The notes under the pieces: generated by a model
What the model was told of the DNA's origin: nothing
Database searches by the model: none
The model's input: the letters and a program-made list of their open reading frames with translations, nothing else
In this document: positions 25,060-32,924 of the stretch, piece by piece
Layout of the letters: every line of letters begins with the position of its first letter
Numbering within the stretch: the first letter of the stretch is position 1
Translations under genes and position numbers: made by a program
Origin: an uncultured Sphingomonadales bacterium
Lineage (GTDB): Bacteria > Pseudomonadota > Alphaproteobacteria > Sphingomonadales > Sphingomonadaceae
Length of the DNA: 36,226 nt
Assembly (NCBI GenBank): GCA_903911985.1
Contig: CAIWFP010000043.1
Coordinates: forward strand, 1 to 36,226
Reading direction: 5' to 3'

Positions 25060-26723
25060 CCACCGTTGCTGCTGCCAGTCCGACCGTGGCGCCCGAACCG
25101 GAACAGTTTGACGCGGTGATCGTCGGCGCCGGGTTTGCCGGACTGTATCTGTTTCACACCTTGCGCGGCAAAGGTATGCGGGTACGGGTGATCGATGCTG
25201 CCGATGGCGTGGGCGGCACGTGGTACTGGAACCGCTATCCGGGCGCGCGGTGCGACGTGCTGAGCGTGGATTATTCGTTTTCGTTTTCCGAAGAGATCCA
25301 GCAAGCCTGGGTCTGGACCGAAAAATACGCGGCCCAGCCCGAAATCCTGCGCTATCTGGAATTTGTGGCCGATCGGCTCGATTTGCGCCGCGACATCCGG
25401 TTTTCCACCCGCGTCGAGGCGGCGATCTATGACGATGCCACCGCCAGCTGGTTGGTCCGCACCGATGATGGCCTGACGTGCACCGCGCGGTTCTGCATCA
25501 TGGCGACAGGCTGTCTGTCGATCCCGAAAGAGCCGGACATACCCGGGCTGGCGGCGTTTACCGGCCCGGTCTATTTCACCTCACGCTGGCCACAGCAGCA
25601 TACCGATTTTGCCGGCCAGACCGTAGGGCTGATCGGCACGGGATCGTCGGGTATTCAGGCTGGGCCTGAAATCGCCAAAACGGCCGAACGCCTGCTGGTG
25701 TTTCAACGCACGCCCAGCTTTACCATTCCGGCGCGCAATATCCCGCTAGCTGATGATTTCATGAACGAAATCAAGGCGGACTACGCCGCACGGCGCCAGG
25801 CTGCGCGCAGGCATCCGGCCGGGCACCTGCGGCCGATCACCCGGCGCACGACGTTCAGCTATGACGACAAGGAACGCCGCGAAGCGTTTGAAGGGGCATG
25901 GCAGCGCGGCGGGCAGGACTTGTTCGGCGTATTTGGCGACCTGATCGTCGACGAGGCCGCCAACGCCGAAATCGCCCGGATGATCTATGACAAGATCGAC
26001 GAGGCCGTCGCCGATCCGGCCACTGCAGCAGCACTGAAACCGCGCGGCGCACCGTTGGGCGGGCGGCGCATCTGTCTCGACACCGATTATTACGCGATGT
26101 TCAACCGCAGCAACGTTACGCTGGTCGATGTGCTGGCCGATCCGATCACCACCGTGGTGGCGGATGGTGTGCAGACGCACGGCGCGCATTACCGGCTCGA
26201 TGCGCTGGTGCTGGCCACCGGGTTTGATGCGATGACTGGCGCCTTGTTGAACATCGATATTCGCGGCCGAAACGGGACACCACTGCGCGAAAAGTGGAGC
26301 CACGGCCCGGTTTCCTATCTCGGCATTGCGATCGCGGGCTTTCCCAACCTGTTCACGATTACCGGACCGGGCAGCCCTTCGGTGCTGTCCAATGTCGTCG
26401 CATCAATCGAACAGCATGTCGAATGGCTGGCAGACTTGTTTGACCACATGGACGCCCACGGGTTGCGGGTGGCCGAGGCCGATGCCGATGCCGAGCAGGC
26501 ATGGGTACGCCACGTCTATGATCTGGCTGCACCCACGCTGATGATCAAGGCGAATTCGTGGTACCTGGGCGCCAATGTGCCCGGTAAACCGCGGGTATTC
26601 ATGCCTTATGTCGGCGGACTGGATGTGTATCGCGACAAGGCGGATGCGATTGCACATGATGGCTATCGCGGGTTTCATTTCGACGCAGAAACACCAAACG
26701 TGCGGGCTACGCACGCGGCCTGA
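25056..26723 (+). CDS. Baeyer-Villiger-type flavin monooxygenase with altered fingerprint
   Basis: Type I Baeyer-Villiger monooxygenases use FAD and NADPH to insert oxygen beside a ketone, giving an ester or lactone. The 555-residue protein has FAD-binding GAGFAG (24-29), GGTWYWNRYPGARCD (53-67), NADP-binding GTGSSG (194-199), and the distal DTDYYAMFNRSNVTLVD and LVLATGFDAMTGAL blocks typical of the phenylacetone/cyclohexanone enzyme group. The family fingerprint FxGxxxHxxxW(P/D) is present at 168-179 except that the His is Phe174 (codon TTC). Its codon is clear in the sequence, so this is a real feature of the read. It is coupled to the upstream monooxygenase and ends at a strong hairpin. 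It could be an active BVMO, or a related ketone or N/S oxygenase. Confidence 0.93.
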   Translation: MTTVAAASPTVAPEPEQFDAVIVGAGFAGLYLFHTLRGKGMRVRVIDAADGVGGTWYWNRYPGARCDVLSVDYSFSFSEEIQQAWVWTEKYAAQPEILRYLEFVADRLDLRRDIRFSTRVEAAIYDDATASWLVRTDDGLTCTARFCIMATGCLSIPKEPDIPGLAAFTGPVYFTSRWPQQHTDFAGQTVGLIGTGSSGIQAGPEIAKTAERLLVFQRTPSFTIPARNIPLADDFMNEIKADYAARRQAARRHPAGHLRPITRRTTFSYDDKERREAFEGAWQRGGQDLFGVFGDLIVDEAANAEIARMIYDKIDEAVADPATAAALKPRGAPLGGRRICLDTDYYAMFNRSNVTLVDVLADPITTVVADGVQTHGAHYRLDALVLATGFDAMTGALLNIDIRGRNGTPLREKWSHGPVSYLGIAIAGFPNLFTITGPGSPSVLSNVVASIEQHVEWLADLFDHMDAHGLRVAEADADAEQAWVRHVYDLAAPTLMIKANSWYLGANVPGKPRVFMPYVGGLDVYRDKADAIAHDGYRGFHFDAETPNVRATHAA

Positions 26724-26747
26724 TACCAAGTCGCGCCAAGCGCAGCT

Positions 26748-26810
26748 CATACCGCCCCACCCGACCACCACAGCATGATGGTATCATTGGTGGTCGGGTG
26801 GGGCGGTATG
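26748..26810. terminator. Long perfect hairpin between unit C and LysR 2
   Basis: Positions 26748-26770 and 26788-26810 form a perfect 23-bp stem; the 17-nt loop holds a further 5-bp stem (ATGAT/ATCAT). It lies 25 bp after the BVMO-type stop and 44 bp from the convergent LysR stop, so it can end both transcripts. There is no U-run. Confidence 0.8.
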
Positions 26811-26853
26811 ACTGAACGTCAGTGCAACCCCATATGAACCTGAGCCGCGCCGA

Positions 26854-27765
26854 TCAGGCCACCAAATTGTCAAGCGCGCTGCGGAACCGGTCGACAATCA
26901 ACCCGGTCAGCTCAATCGCGGCGGGCGACAGCGAATTGCCCTTTAGCGTGATCAGGCACAGATTGCGTTCCAGCACCGGATCGACAATCGGCAATGCCTG
27001 CAGTGTCGCGTCCATCGGTTGCGGGATCATGATCCTGGGCAGGATCGCCACGCCCAGCCCCGCCTGTGCAAAGGCCAGCATTGTCTGCACCTGGATTACT
27101 TCGAACGAATTGGTGATTTCCAGCCCGCGCAGCGCCAGTTCGCGGTTGAGCCGGTTGCGCAGCGCGGCAGATGATGACGCCAGGACCACCGGCAATTCTG
27201 CCAGGTCCGCCAGTGTAATCGACGTTAAATCGGGCTTCCAATAGGCTTGCGGCAGCAGGGCATAGATCGGTTCAACCCCGATCAGGGCAAAATCGAAATC
27301 ACTGGTGTCTTCAACCTCGGGACCGATTCCGAACGAAATTTCCTGGCGCGCCACTGCTTGCAGCAATTGCTCCGACGCCAGTTCGCGCAATTCCAGCCGG
27401 ATGCCGCCGCGCTTGCGCTGAAATTCGGCGAGCACACCGGGCAGCACGGTCGCGGCGATGCTGGGCACACAGCCGATCGAGATATGGCCCTGCTGGATGT
27501 TGGCAGCTTCACGAATTTCGCGCAGGCCCTGTTCAAGCGAGGCGACAGCGCGTTGCGCATGGCCCAGCAACTGCACGCCCTCGGCCGTCAATTGCACGCG
27601 CCGGGTGGTGCGGTGAAACAGCGAAACGCCGATCTGTTCTTCTAGCAAACGTATTTGTGTGCTGACCGCAGATTGCGACCGATGCAGCAATTCAGCTGCC
27701 TTGCGAAAGCTGCAGGTTTCCGCAACCACCACAAAGATTTGAATAGCCCTGAGATTGTACATCAT
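26854..27765 (-). CDS. LysR-family transcriptional regulator 2
   Basis: A 303-residue LysR regulator with the winged helix-turn-helix at the N-terminus (SFRKAAELLHRSQSAVS) and an effector domain starting ISIGCVPSIAATVLPG, with FGIGPEVED and QAGLGVAILPR. ATG 27765 or ATG 27762 are both possible; TTG 27771 is less likely. An ATCAATT motif (27767-27773) overlaps the start codon region and matches the half-site of the candidate LysR box, suggesting autoregulation. It is a paralogue of LysR 1. Its gene is convergent with unit C and divergent from nothing nearby; the next genes upstream are transcribed the same way. Confidence 0.92.
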   Translation of the reverse strand: MMYNLRAIQIFVVVAETCSFRKAAELLHRSQSAVSTQIRLLEEQIGVSLFHRTTRRVQLTAEGVQLLGHAQRAVASLEQGLREIREAANIQQGHISIGCVPSIAATVLPGVLAEFQRKRGGIRLELRELASEQLLQAVARQEISFGIGPEVEDTSDFDFALIGVEPIYALLPQAYWKPDLTSITLADLAELPVVLASSSAALRNRLNRELALRGLEITNSFEVIQVQTMLAFAQAGLGVAILPRIMIPQPMDATLQALPIVDPVLERNLCLITLKGNSLSPAAIELTGLIVDRFRSALDNLVA

Positions 27766-27875
27766 TATCAATTAACCCTGGGACCAGATGCCCGGCCGGT
27801 TCGCCAGCGGGCATGGCCAACCATCGTGACATGACCCGATGGCGTCAACGTCTGATTGCGCTTTGCTAGCCCGAA

Positions 27876-28874
27876 TTATGATGCAACAAGCGCGCGCCGA
27901 AAAGCATCAAGCGAATCGTGTTCAAAACGCTGTGCCACGGCGGCCCTGGTGATCAGCGTAAAGCCATGGTAGGCGCCGGGATAGACGTGGAGCTCGGTCG
28001 GCACCCCCGATCGCATCAGCGCTTGCGCAAAGGCAATGTCTTCATCGGCAAACAAGTCGATGGCGCCGGCGGCGATGAATGTCGGTGGCAGCCCGGCCAA
28101 GTCCTGCGCGCGTGCCGGCGCGGCATAGACCGGCACCGGTTCGATCCCGGCCAGATAGCTGGACCAGGCAAAGCGATTGGCCGCGATTGGCCAGACGTAA
28201 GTGCCGGCAACCGGATGCGGCCCGGTGCGATCGTCCAGCATCGGATAGACAAGCGACAGAAACGCAATGGCAGGTCCGTGATGGTCACGGGCATGGAGAG
28301 CCAGACCGGCGGCCAGCCCCCCGCCGGCGCTGACGCCGCGCACCGCGATGCGGGCGCGATCAATCGTCAGAGTATCGGTTTGATCATGCAGCCAGCGCAA
28401 CGCAGCAACGGCATCGTACAGCGCGCCGGGATACGGCGTTTCGGGGGCCAGACGGTAATCGATGGTCAAAATCACGGCATTCAGCGCAACCGCAAGCGCG
28501 CGCATTGCGCCATCCTCGCGCTCTGCCGTCCCGGCCACGAACCCGCCGCCATGCAGGTTCAAAATCGCCGGGTGCGGCCCCGCGCTGGCCGGGCGATGCA
28601 ACAATCCGCTGATCGCGGGCCCATCGGCGCCTGATGGCAGCCAAACCCGTTCCACTGTCAGGCCGACCGGCGGGTCGAGCGGTGGTGTTCGCGCCAGCGT
28701 GTCACGGATTGCAGGCAGATTCGCCAGCGACAGCCCGCCCAAATCCGGCAACACCGCCAGCGCGGGGCGCAGATCGGAATCGACCAGGTGTTCGCCGGAT
28801 GGCGCTGTCACGGCGTGCCCGGGGTGAGGCACGTGCGCGTCGGACCACGCATCATTGTGCGGTATATCCGCCAT
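27876..28874 (-). CDS. Alpha/beta-hydrolase, hormone-sensitive-lipase (acetyl-esterase-like) family
   Basis: These enzymes hydrolyse esters or lactones through a Ser-His-Asp triad. The 332-residue protein has the oxyanion motif HGGG (108-111), nucleophile Ser182 in GVSAGG (180-185), Asp273 in AIDLFADED and His303 in YPGAYHGF. The N-terminal ~90 residues form the usual cap region. It overlaps the SDR gene by 23 bp, so the two are co-expressed. Next to a Baeyer-Villiger-type oxygenase, a hydrolase of this kind could open the ester or lactone product; the sequence alone does not show which ester. Confidence 0.92.
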   Translation of the reverse strand: MADIPHNDAWSDAHVPHPGHAVTAPSGEHLVDSDLRPALAVLPDLGGLSLANLPAIRDTLARTPPLDPPVGLTVERVWLPSGADGPAISGLLHRPASAGPHPAILNLHGGGFVAGTAEREDGAMRALAVALNAVILTIDYRLAPETPYPGALYDAVAALRWLHDQTDTLTIDRARIAVRGVSAGGGLAAGLALHARDHHGPAIAFLSLVYPMLDDRTGPHPVAGTYVWPIAANRFAWSSYLAGIEPVPVYAAPARAQDLAGLPPTFIAAGAIDLFADEDIAFAQALMRSGVPTELHVYPGAYHGFTLITRAAVAQRFEHDSLDAFRRALVAS

Positions 28875-29634
28875 CGATCACGAGTTCCGCGCCGGTGACA
28901 AACCGGGATTCGTCAGAGGCAAGGTACAGCGCGCCCATGGCGATATCTTCGGGTTCGCCAAGATGGCCGATCGGTTGCAGATTGTCGTAGAACACCCGCC
29001 CGGCCTCGGCATCGCCATACCGGCGGATAGATTGTTCGAGCAACGGTGTGCGGATGAAACCGGGGTGGATGGTATTGACCCGCACGTTGATGCGCTCTTT
29101 GGCGCACGAGAGCGCGACCGATTTGCTGTAGAGCCGCACACCGCCTTTGGACGCATTGTAGGCTGCGATTCCGGGCTGGCCGACGATGCCCAGCACCGAC
29201 GAAATGTTGATGATCGATCCGATCACCGGGCTGGTTTCCATCATCAAGGCAAGCTCGTGCTTGGTCGCAAGGAACGTACCATCCAGATTGACGCTGTTGA
29301 TCCGGCGCCATTCGTCAATCGTGGTCTGGGTCGGAAAGGTAAGCTCGGTAACCGAGGTCCCGGCGCAGTTGACCGCAATATTCAGCCCGCCGAATGTCGC
29401 CTTGATATGCGCCATCAAGGCAATCCAGGCCTGTTCATCGACAACATTGTGATGGACATATTCGGCCGTCCCGCCAGCGACGCGGATGTCGTCAACCACG
29501 CCCTGACCCAGATCATCGTTGAGGTCGACCAGCATCACCTGTGCGCCCTGTCTGGCCAGCAAACGCGCGCAGGCAGCGCCAATCCCGCTTGCAGCGCCCG
29601 AAACCAGCGCAATCTTTCCGGCAACCCGATCCAT
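28852..29634 (-). CDS. Short-chain dehydrogenase/reductase 1
   Basis: A classical SDR of 260 residues for NAD(P)-linked interconversion of an alcohol and a ketone. It shows the cofactor motif SGAASGIG (12-19), the NCAG motif near 89-92, and the active-site set Ser146, Tyr159 and Lys163 in ISSVLGIVGQPGIAAYNASKGG (broken here to residues 144-165), with a standard C-terminal VTGAELVIDGG. ATG 29634 has AAGGATGG upstream and begins the conserved region; an in-frame upstream ATG at 29700 adds 22 residues without family sequence. It precedes and overlaps the esterase gene. An alcohol-to-ketone step before Baeyer-Villiger oxidation is the obvious role, but is inference. Confidence 0.94.
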   Translation of the reverse strand: MDRVAGKIALVSGAASGIGAACARLLARQGAQVMLVDLNDDLGQGVVDDIRVAGGTAEYVHHNVVDEQAWIALMAHIKATFGGLNIAVNCAGTSVTELTFPTQTTIDEWRRINSVNLDGTFLATKHELALMMETSPVIGSIINISSVLGIVGQPGIAAYNASKGGVRLYSKSVALSCAKERINVRVNTIHPGFIRTPLLEQSIRRYGDAEAGRVFYDNLQPIGHLGEPEDIAMGALYLASDESRFVTGAELVIDGGYTAQ

Positions 29635-29923
29635 GCGTCCATCCTTATCATCGCTGCGTTGCGCAGCTTGGCCCGTCCGGCATGGCTTGATCGACTGCAC
29701 GAGCCGATCTGCCGGGCCATTTCACATAGCGTAGAGCGCACGCGGTAAACGCTCAATCGGATAATTTCAATTGATTGTTCTGATTGGCGAATGAGTGACA
29801 AATTGCGATCGAGCGCTGATAAATCTGTAAATCGAAATAGTCGTGTCGATTTGTCCGATTGTTGTACCACTCGAAGGTGCATATCCCTTTTCCGCTAATG
29901 ACCGATTATACGAGGCACAAAAG
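29635..29923. promoter_or_regulatory. Divergent promoter region between SDR 1 and unit D
   Basis: This 289-bp region holds no gene. AATTGAT occurs at 29769-29775 within the palindrome CAATTG, with a second GATTG nearby, echoing the LysR-type half-site of the other intergenic regions. The stretch 29755-29870 is AT-rich. It should contain promoters for the SDR-esterase pair and the second CoA-transferase unit. Confidence 0.45.
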
Positions 29924-31129
29924 ATGACCGCACCACTGGAAGGGATGCTGGTTCTTGACCTGACCCGCAACCTTGCGGGACCGTTCTGCACGATGATCCT
30001 GGGCGACCTGGGCGCGCGCGTGATCAAGGTTGAACGCCCGGGCACGGGTGATGACACGCGCGACTGGCAACCACCCAGCTGGGCCGGTCGCAGTTCGCTG
30101 TTTGTTGCCACCAACCGCAACAAGGAAAGCATTGCGATCGACATCGATACCCCCGACGGTGCCGAGGCAATCCGCCGGCTGGCGGCCAAGGCCGACATCG
30201 TGGTCGAATCGTTTCGCGGCGGCAGCCTGGAAAAGAAAGGCTTTGGCTTTGACGATCTGAAGCAGATCAACCCGCGGCTGGTCTATTGTTCGCTAAGTGC
30301 ATTTGGCGCGCGTGGCCCCCATCGCGATCGGCCTGGGTATGACGCGCTGATTCAGGCCTATTCGGGCATCATGAGCATTACCGGGGAACCGGGCCGGTCG
30401 GCGGTGCGCGTCGGGCCGTCGATCATCGACATGGGATCGGCACATTGGGCGGCGATCGGCATTCTGGCGGCGCTGCGCATCCGCGATCAGACGGGTGAGG
30501 CTCAGCATGTTGAAACCAGCCTGCTGGAAACCGGGGTGGCGTGGATGTCCTATTTCGCGGCCGGCTATTTTGCCGACGGATCGGTCGCGGGGCCAAGCGG
30601 TACGCGCCACAGTGTGATGGCGCCATACGAGGATTTTGCAGCGAGCGATGGCCTGCTTTATATCGCGGCCCCGAACCAAAGCTTGTTTGTTTCGCTGTGC
30701 CGGGTGATCGGCAAGCCCGAATTGATCGACGATCCGCGTTTTTCCAGCAATCCGATGCGCCTGACCAATCGCGACGCGCTGCACAATCTGATCGAAGATC
30801 GGCTGCGACAGGATGATTGCACGACCTGGGAAAACCTGATGCTGGAACATGGCATCCCGTGTTCGCGGCTGCAGACGATCGACGAGGTGGTGAAGGATCC
30901 GCAGGTCGTGGCGCTCGATCTCATTCGCAATTTCAACCACCCCGATATTCCCGATTACCGGCTGGTCGATCACCCGATATCCTACAATGGCAACCGCGCC
31001 TTTCGGCTCGACCCAGCGCCTGAACTGGGCCAGCATACCGACGCTGTGCTGCGCTCGCTCGGCTTTGACGATGATGCGATCGAGGCTGCGCGCGGCGGAA
31101 CCCGGGCCGCCCGCACGGCTGCGGACTGA
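29924..31129 (+). CDS. Family III (CaiB/BaiF) CoA-transferase 2
   Basis: A second 401-residue family III CoA-transferase with the standard N-terminus (PLEGMLVLDLTRNLAGPFC), ARVIKVERPGTGDDTR, ESFRGGSLEKKGFGFDDL and candidate catalytic Asp169 in GPSIIDMGSAHWAAIG. ATG 29924 has GAGG upstream; the in-frame upstream extension is not family-like. It opens unit D. It diverges clearly from CoA-transferase 1 in the region after the active site (AAYEDF-type segment here: VMAPYEDFAASDGLLYIAA), so the two likely use different acids. Its product is probably handed to the citrate-synthase-like lyase or the SDRs downstream. Confidence 0.92.
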   Translation: MTAPLEGMLVLDLTRNLAGPFCTMILGDLGARVIKVERPGTGDDTRDWQPPSWAGRSSLFVATNRNKESIAIDIDTPDGAEAIRRLAAKADIVVESFRGGSLEKKGFGFDDLKQINPRLVYCSLSAFGARGPHRDRPGYDALIQAYSGIMSITGEPGRSAVRVGPSIIDMGSAHWAAIGILAALRIRDQTGEAQHVETSLLETGVAWMSYFAAGYFADGSVAGPSGTRHSVMAPYEDFAASDGLLYIAAPNQSLFVSLCRVIGKPELIDDPRFSSNPMRLTNRDALHNLIEDRLRQDDCTTWENLMLEHGIPCSRLQTIDEVVKDPQVVALDLIRNFNHPDIPDYRLVDHPISYNGNRAFRLDPAPELGQHTDAVLRSLGFDDDAIEAARGGTRAARTAAD

Positions 31130-31140
31130 CAGGAGCAAAC

Positions 31141-32085
31141 GTGTCCTCCACCCCTTCCCTCGGCGTCTATCCCGGCCCGATCATCGACACGTTCCTGCAT
31201 GGGCCATGGATCGGGCAGCCTTCGGGTGCGGCGGTGCGCGCCGATCGGGTGGAATGGATTGGCGACCGGCGGTTGCGCCGGGTGATGACAACGTTCCGGC
31301 ATGATGTCCGCGCAGGTGACGGCATCACCTATCTTGCGATACCTGATCTGCTGGCGGCGATGGATGAGGCAAGCGTGGCGCGCGGCATTCTGGCCACCAA
31401 AGTCTATTATCCCGCGCCCGCCGATGCGGTGATTGCGCTCAATCGCGACTTTGCCGCGATGAGCGCAGCCAGCGGCGGCCGGCTGAAATGGATCGCATCG
31501 GCGATCCCCCCCGAACTGGGCGGATCAAGTTATTGGGACGTCATGCAGAATTCGCGTCTGATCGATGCGATCTTCGCTGATCCCGGCTTGTGCGGCATCC
31601 ATCTGACCCCGTCGCCGTGGGGCATTTTGCCCAGCGACCGCTGGTTCTATCCGCTTTACGCCAAATGCGTCGAATATGGCCTGCCGGTGTTTACTTATGT
31701 CGGCGCACCCGGCCCGTTGTGGCCGATGGATCTGAACAACCCTGCGCACCTGGACGAGGTTGCGCTGGCCTTTCCCGATCTGACCATCATCGCGCACCAT
31801 ATCGGCGATCCGTGGACCGACATGGCGGTGCGGCTCGCCGCCCGCCACGAACATTTCTACATCTGCACATCGGCCTGGTCGCCAAAGGCCTATCCCGCTG
31901 CGCTGATGCAATTTCTGGCAGGCAGGTGGCACGGCGTGCGCGGCTGCGACAAGGTTATTTTTGCGTCAGATTATCCGCTGCTCGATCTCGCCATCACCAC
32001 GCGTAATGCCCGCGCGCTGGCGCTTGAACCCGAACGACTGGAAAAATTCCTGTTTGCCAACGCAGACCGGCTGTTCTGGTCATGA
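31141..32085 (+). CDS. Amidohydrolase-2-fold protein with depleted metal site
   Basis: The 314-residue product has the TIM-barrel form of the amidohydrolase_2 family, which includes decarboxylases such as ACMSD and LigW and some hydrolases. GTG 31141 follows AGGAG by about 8 bases. In metal-dependent members the first strand carries DxHxH; here it is D16-T-F18-L-H20. The usual second-half His in the PVxxH segment is Tyr186 (GLPVFTYVGAPG). His219/220 (IIAHHIGDPW) and the late Asp277 (FASDYPLLD) remain. These assignments are alignments by eye. The protein may use a different metal set or be non-metal. It lies 11 bp after CoA-transferase 2. Confidence 0.8.
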   Translation: MSSTPSLGVYPGPIIDTFLHGPWIGQPSGAAVRADRVEWIGDRRLRRVMTTFRHDVRAGDGITYLAIPDLLAAMDEASVARGILATKVYYPAPADAVIALNRDFAAMSAASGGRLKWIASAIPPELGGSSYWDVMQNSRLIDAIFADPGLCGIHLTPSPWGILPSDRWFYPLYAKCVEYGLPVFTYVGAPGPLWPMDLNNPAHLDEVALAFPDLTIIAHHIGDPWTDMAVRLAARHEHFYICTSAWSPKAYPAALMQFLAGRWHGVRGCDKVIFASDYPLLDLAITTRNARALALEPERLEKFLFANADRLFWS

Positions 32086-32101
32086 GCCCAAAGGTAACGA
32101 C

Positions 32102-32890
32102 ATGCATTCGATAAAGACCGACATCGCGTGGAGCGCGCCGGATTCGATCACGGCGTTTGGCCGCGATTTGCCCAGCGAAATCCTTGGACATGTCAGCTTT
32201 GGCGACATGGCGTTTCTGGAAATAACCCGGCGCATTCCGGATGCGAATGAATCGCGTATGTTCAACGCCATGCTGGTCACGCTGGTCGAACACGGGCTGA
32301 CGCCCAGCACAATTGCCGCGCGCCTGACCTATCTTGGCGCGCCCGAAGCGATGCAGGCCGCCGTTGCTGCCGGGCTGTCGGGGCTTGGCAGCGTGTTCGT
32401 CGGCAGCGTCGAAGGCACCGCACAGATGCTGTATGAAGTGATGCCGGCGCCCGATGCCGCGGCCGACCTGCCAGCGCTGGCGCAGGACATCGTGGAGCGG
32501 TTCGCGGCGCGCAAGGCGATCCTGCCGGGCATTGGCCATCCGTTTCACAAACCGATCGACCCCCGCACCCCGCGCCTGATCGCGATTGCCACAGAAACCG
32601 GGTTTGCCGGGCCGTATATCGCCCTGGTGCAGCAAGTTGCCGCAGAGGCCGAGCGGCAAAAGGGCAAATCGCTGCCCGTCAATGCCACCGGCATTCTGGG
32701 CGCGCTGTGCTGCGAAATGGGGTTCGATTGGCGGGTCTGTCGCGGCATTGGCGTGATGGCGCGAGCGGTTGGCCTGGTCGGGCATATCCTGGAAGAGGCG
32801 CGCAACCCGATCGCACGGCAGATCTGGCTGCAGGCCGAGCAGGCAGCGACCGAACATTTTCGCGCAGATCCAGCGGCCACTACGGGTTGA
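32102..32890 (+). CDS. Citrate-synthase-like (citryl-CoA-lyase-type) protein
   Basis: A 262-residue protein matching the C-terminal, catalytic part of citrate synthase, the same form as bacterial citryl-CoA lyase and the ATP-citrate lyase C-terminal domain. Visible: VEHGLTPSTIAARL (with the His64 of the DHxxN-type segment), GIGHPFHKPIDPR with His146 as in the citrate synthase GxGHxxxxxxDPR, and PVNATGILGALCCEMGF. Citrate synthase has catalytic His in LHGGAN and Asp in VNVDFYSG; here the equivalent positions by eye are Phe99 and Thr196. So two of three catalytic residues are replaced, and the family reaction cannot be assumed. It sits 16 bp after the amidohydrolase-like gene. Confidence 0.82.
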   Translation: MHSIKTDIAWSAPDSITAFGRDLPSEILGHVSFGDMAFLEITRRIPDANESRMFNAMLVTLVEHGLTPSTIAARLTYLGAPEAMQAAVAAGLSGLGSVFVGSVEGTAQMLYEVMPAPDAAADLPALAQDIVERFAARKAILPGIGHPFHKPIDPRTPRLIAIATETGFAGPYIALVQQVAAEAERQKGKSLPVNATGILGALCCEMGFDWRVCRGIGVMARAVGLVGHILEEARNPIARQIWLQAEQAATEHFRADPAATTG

Positions 32891-32924
32891 GCGAATACAA
32901 TTGTCAGACGGAAAGACGCAAAAA

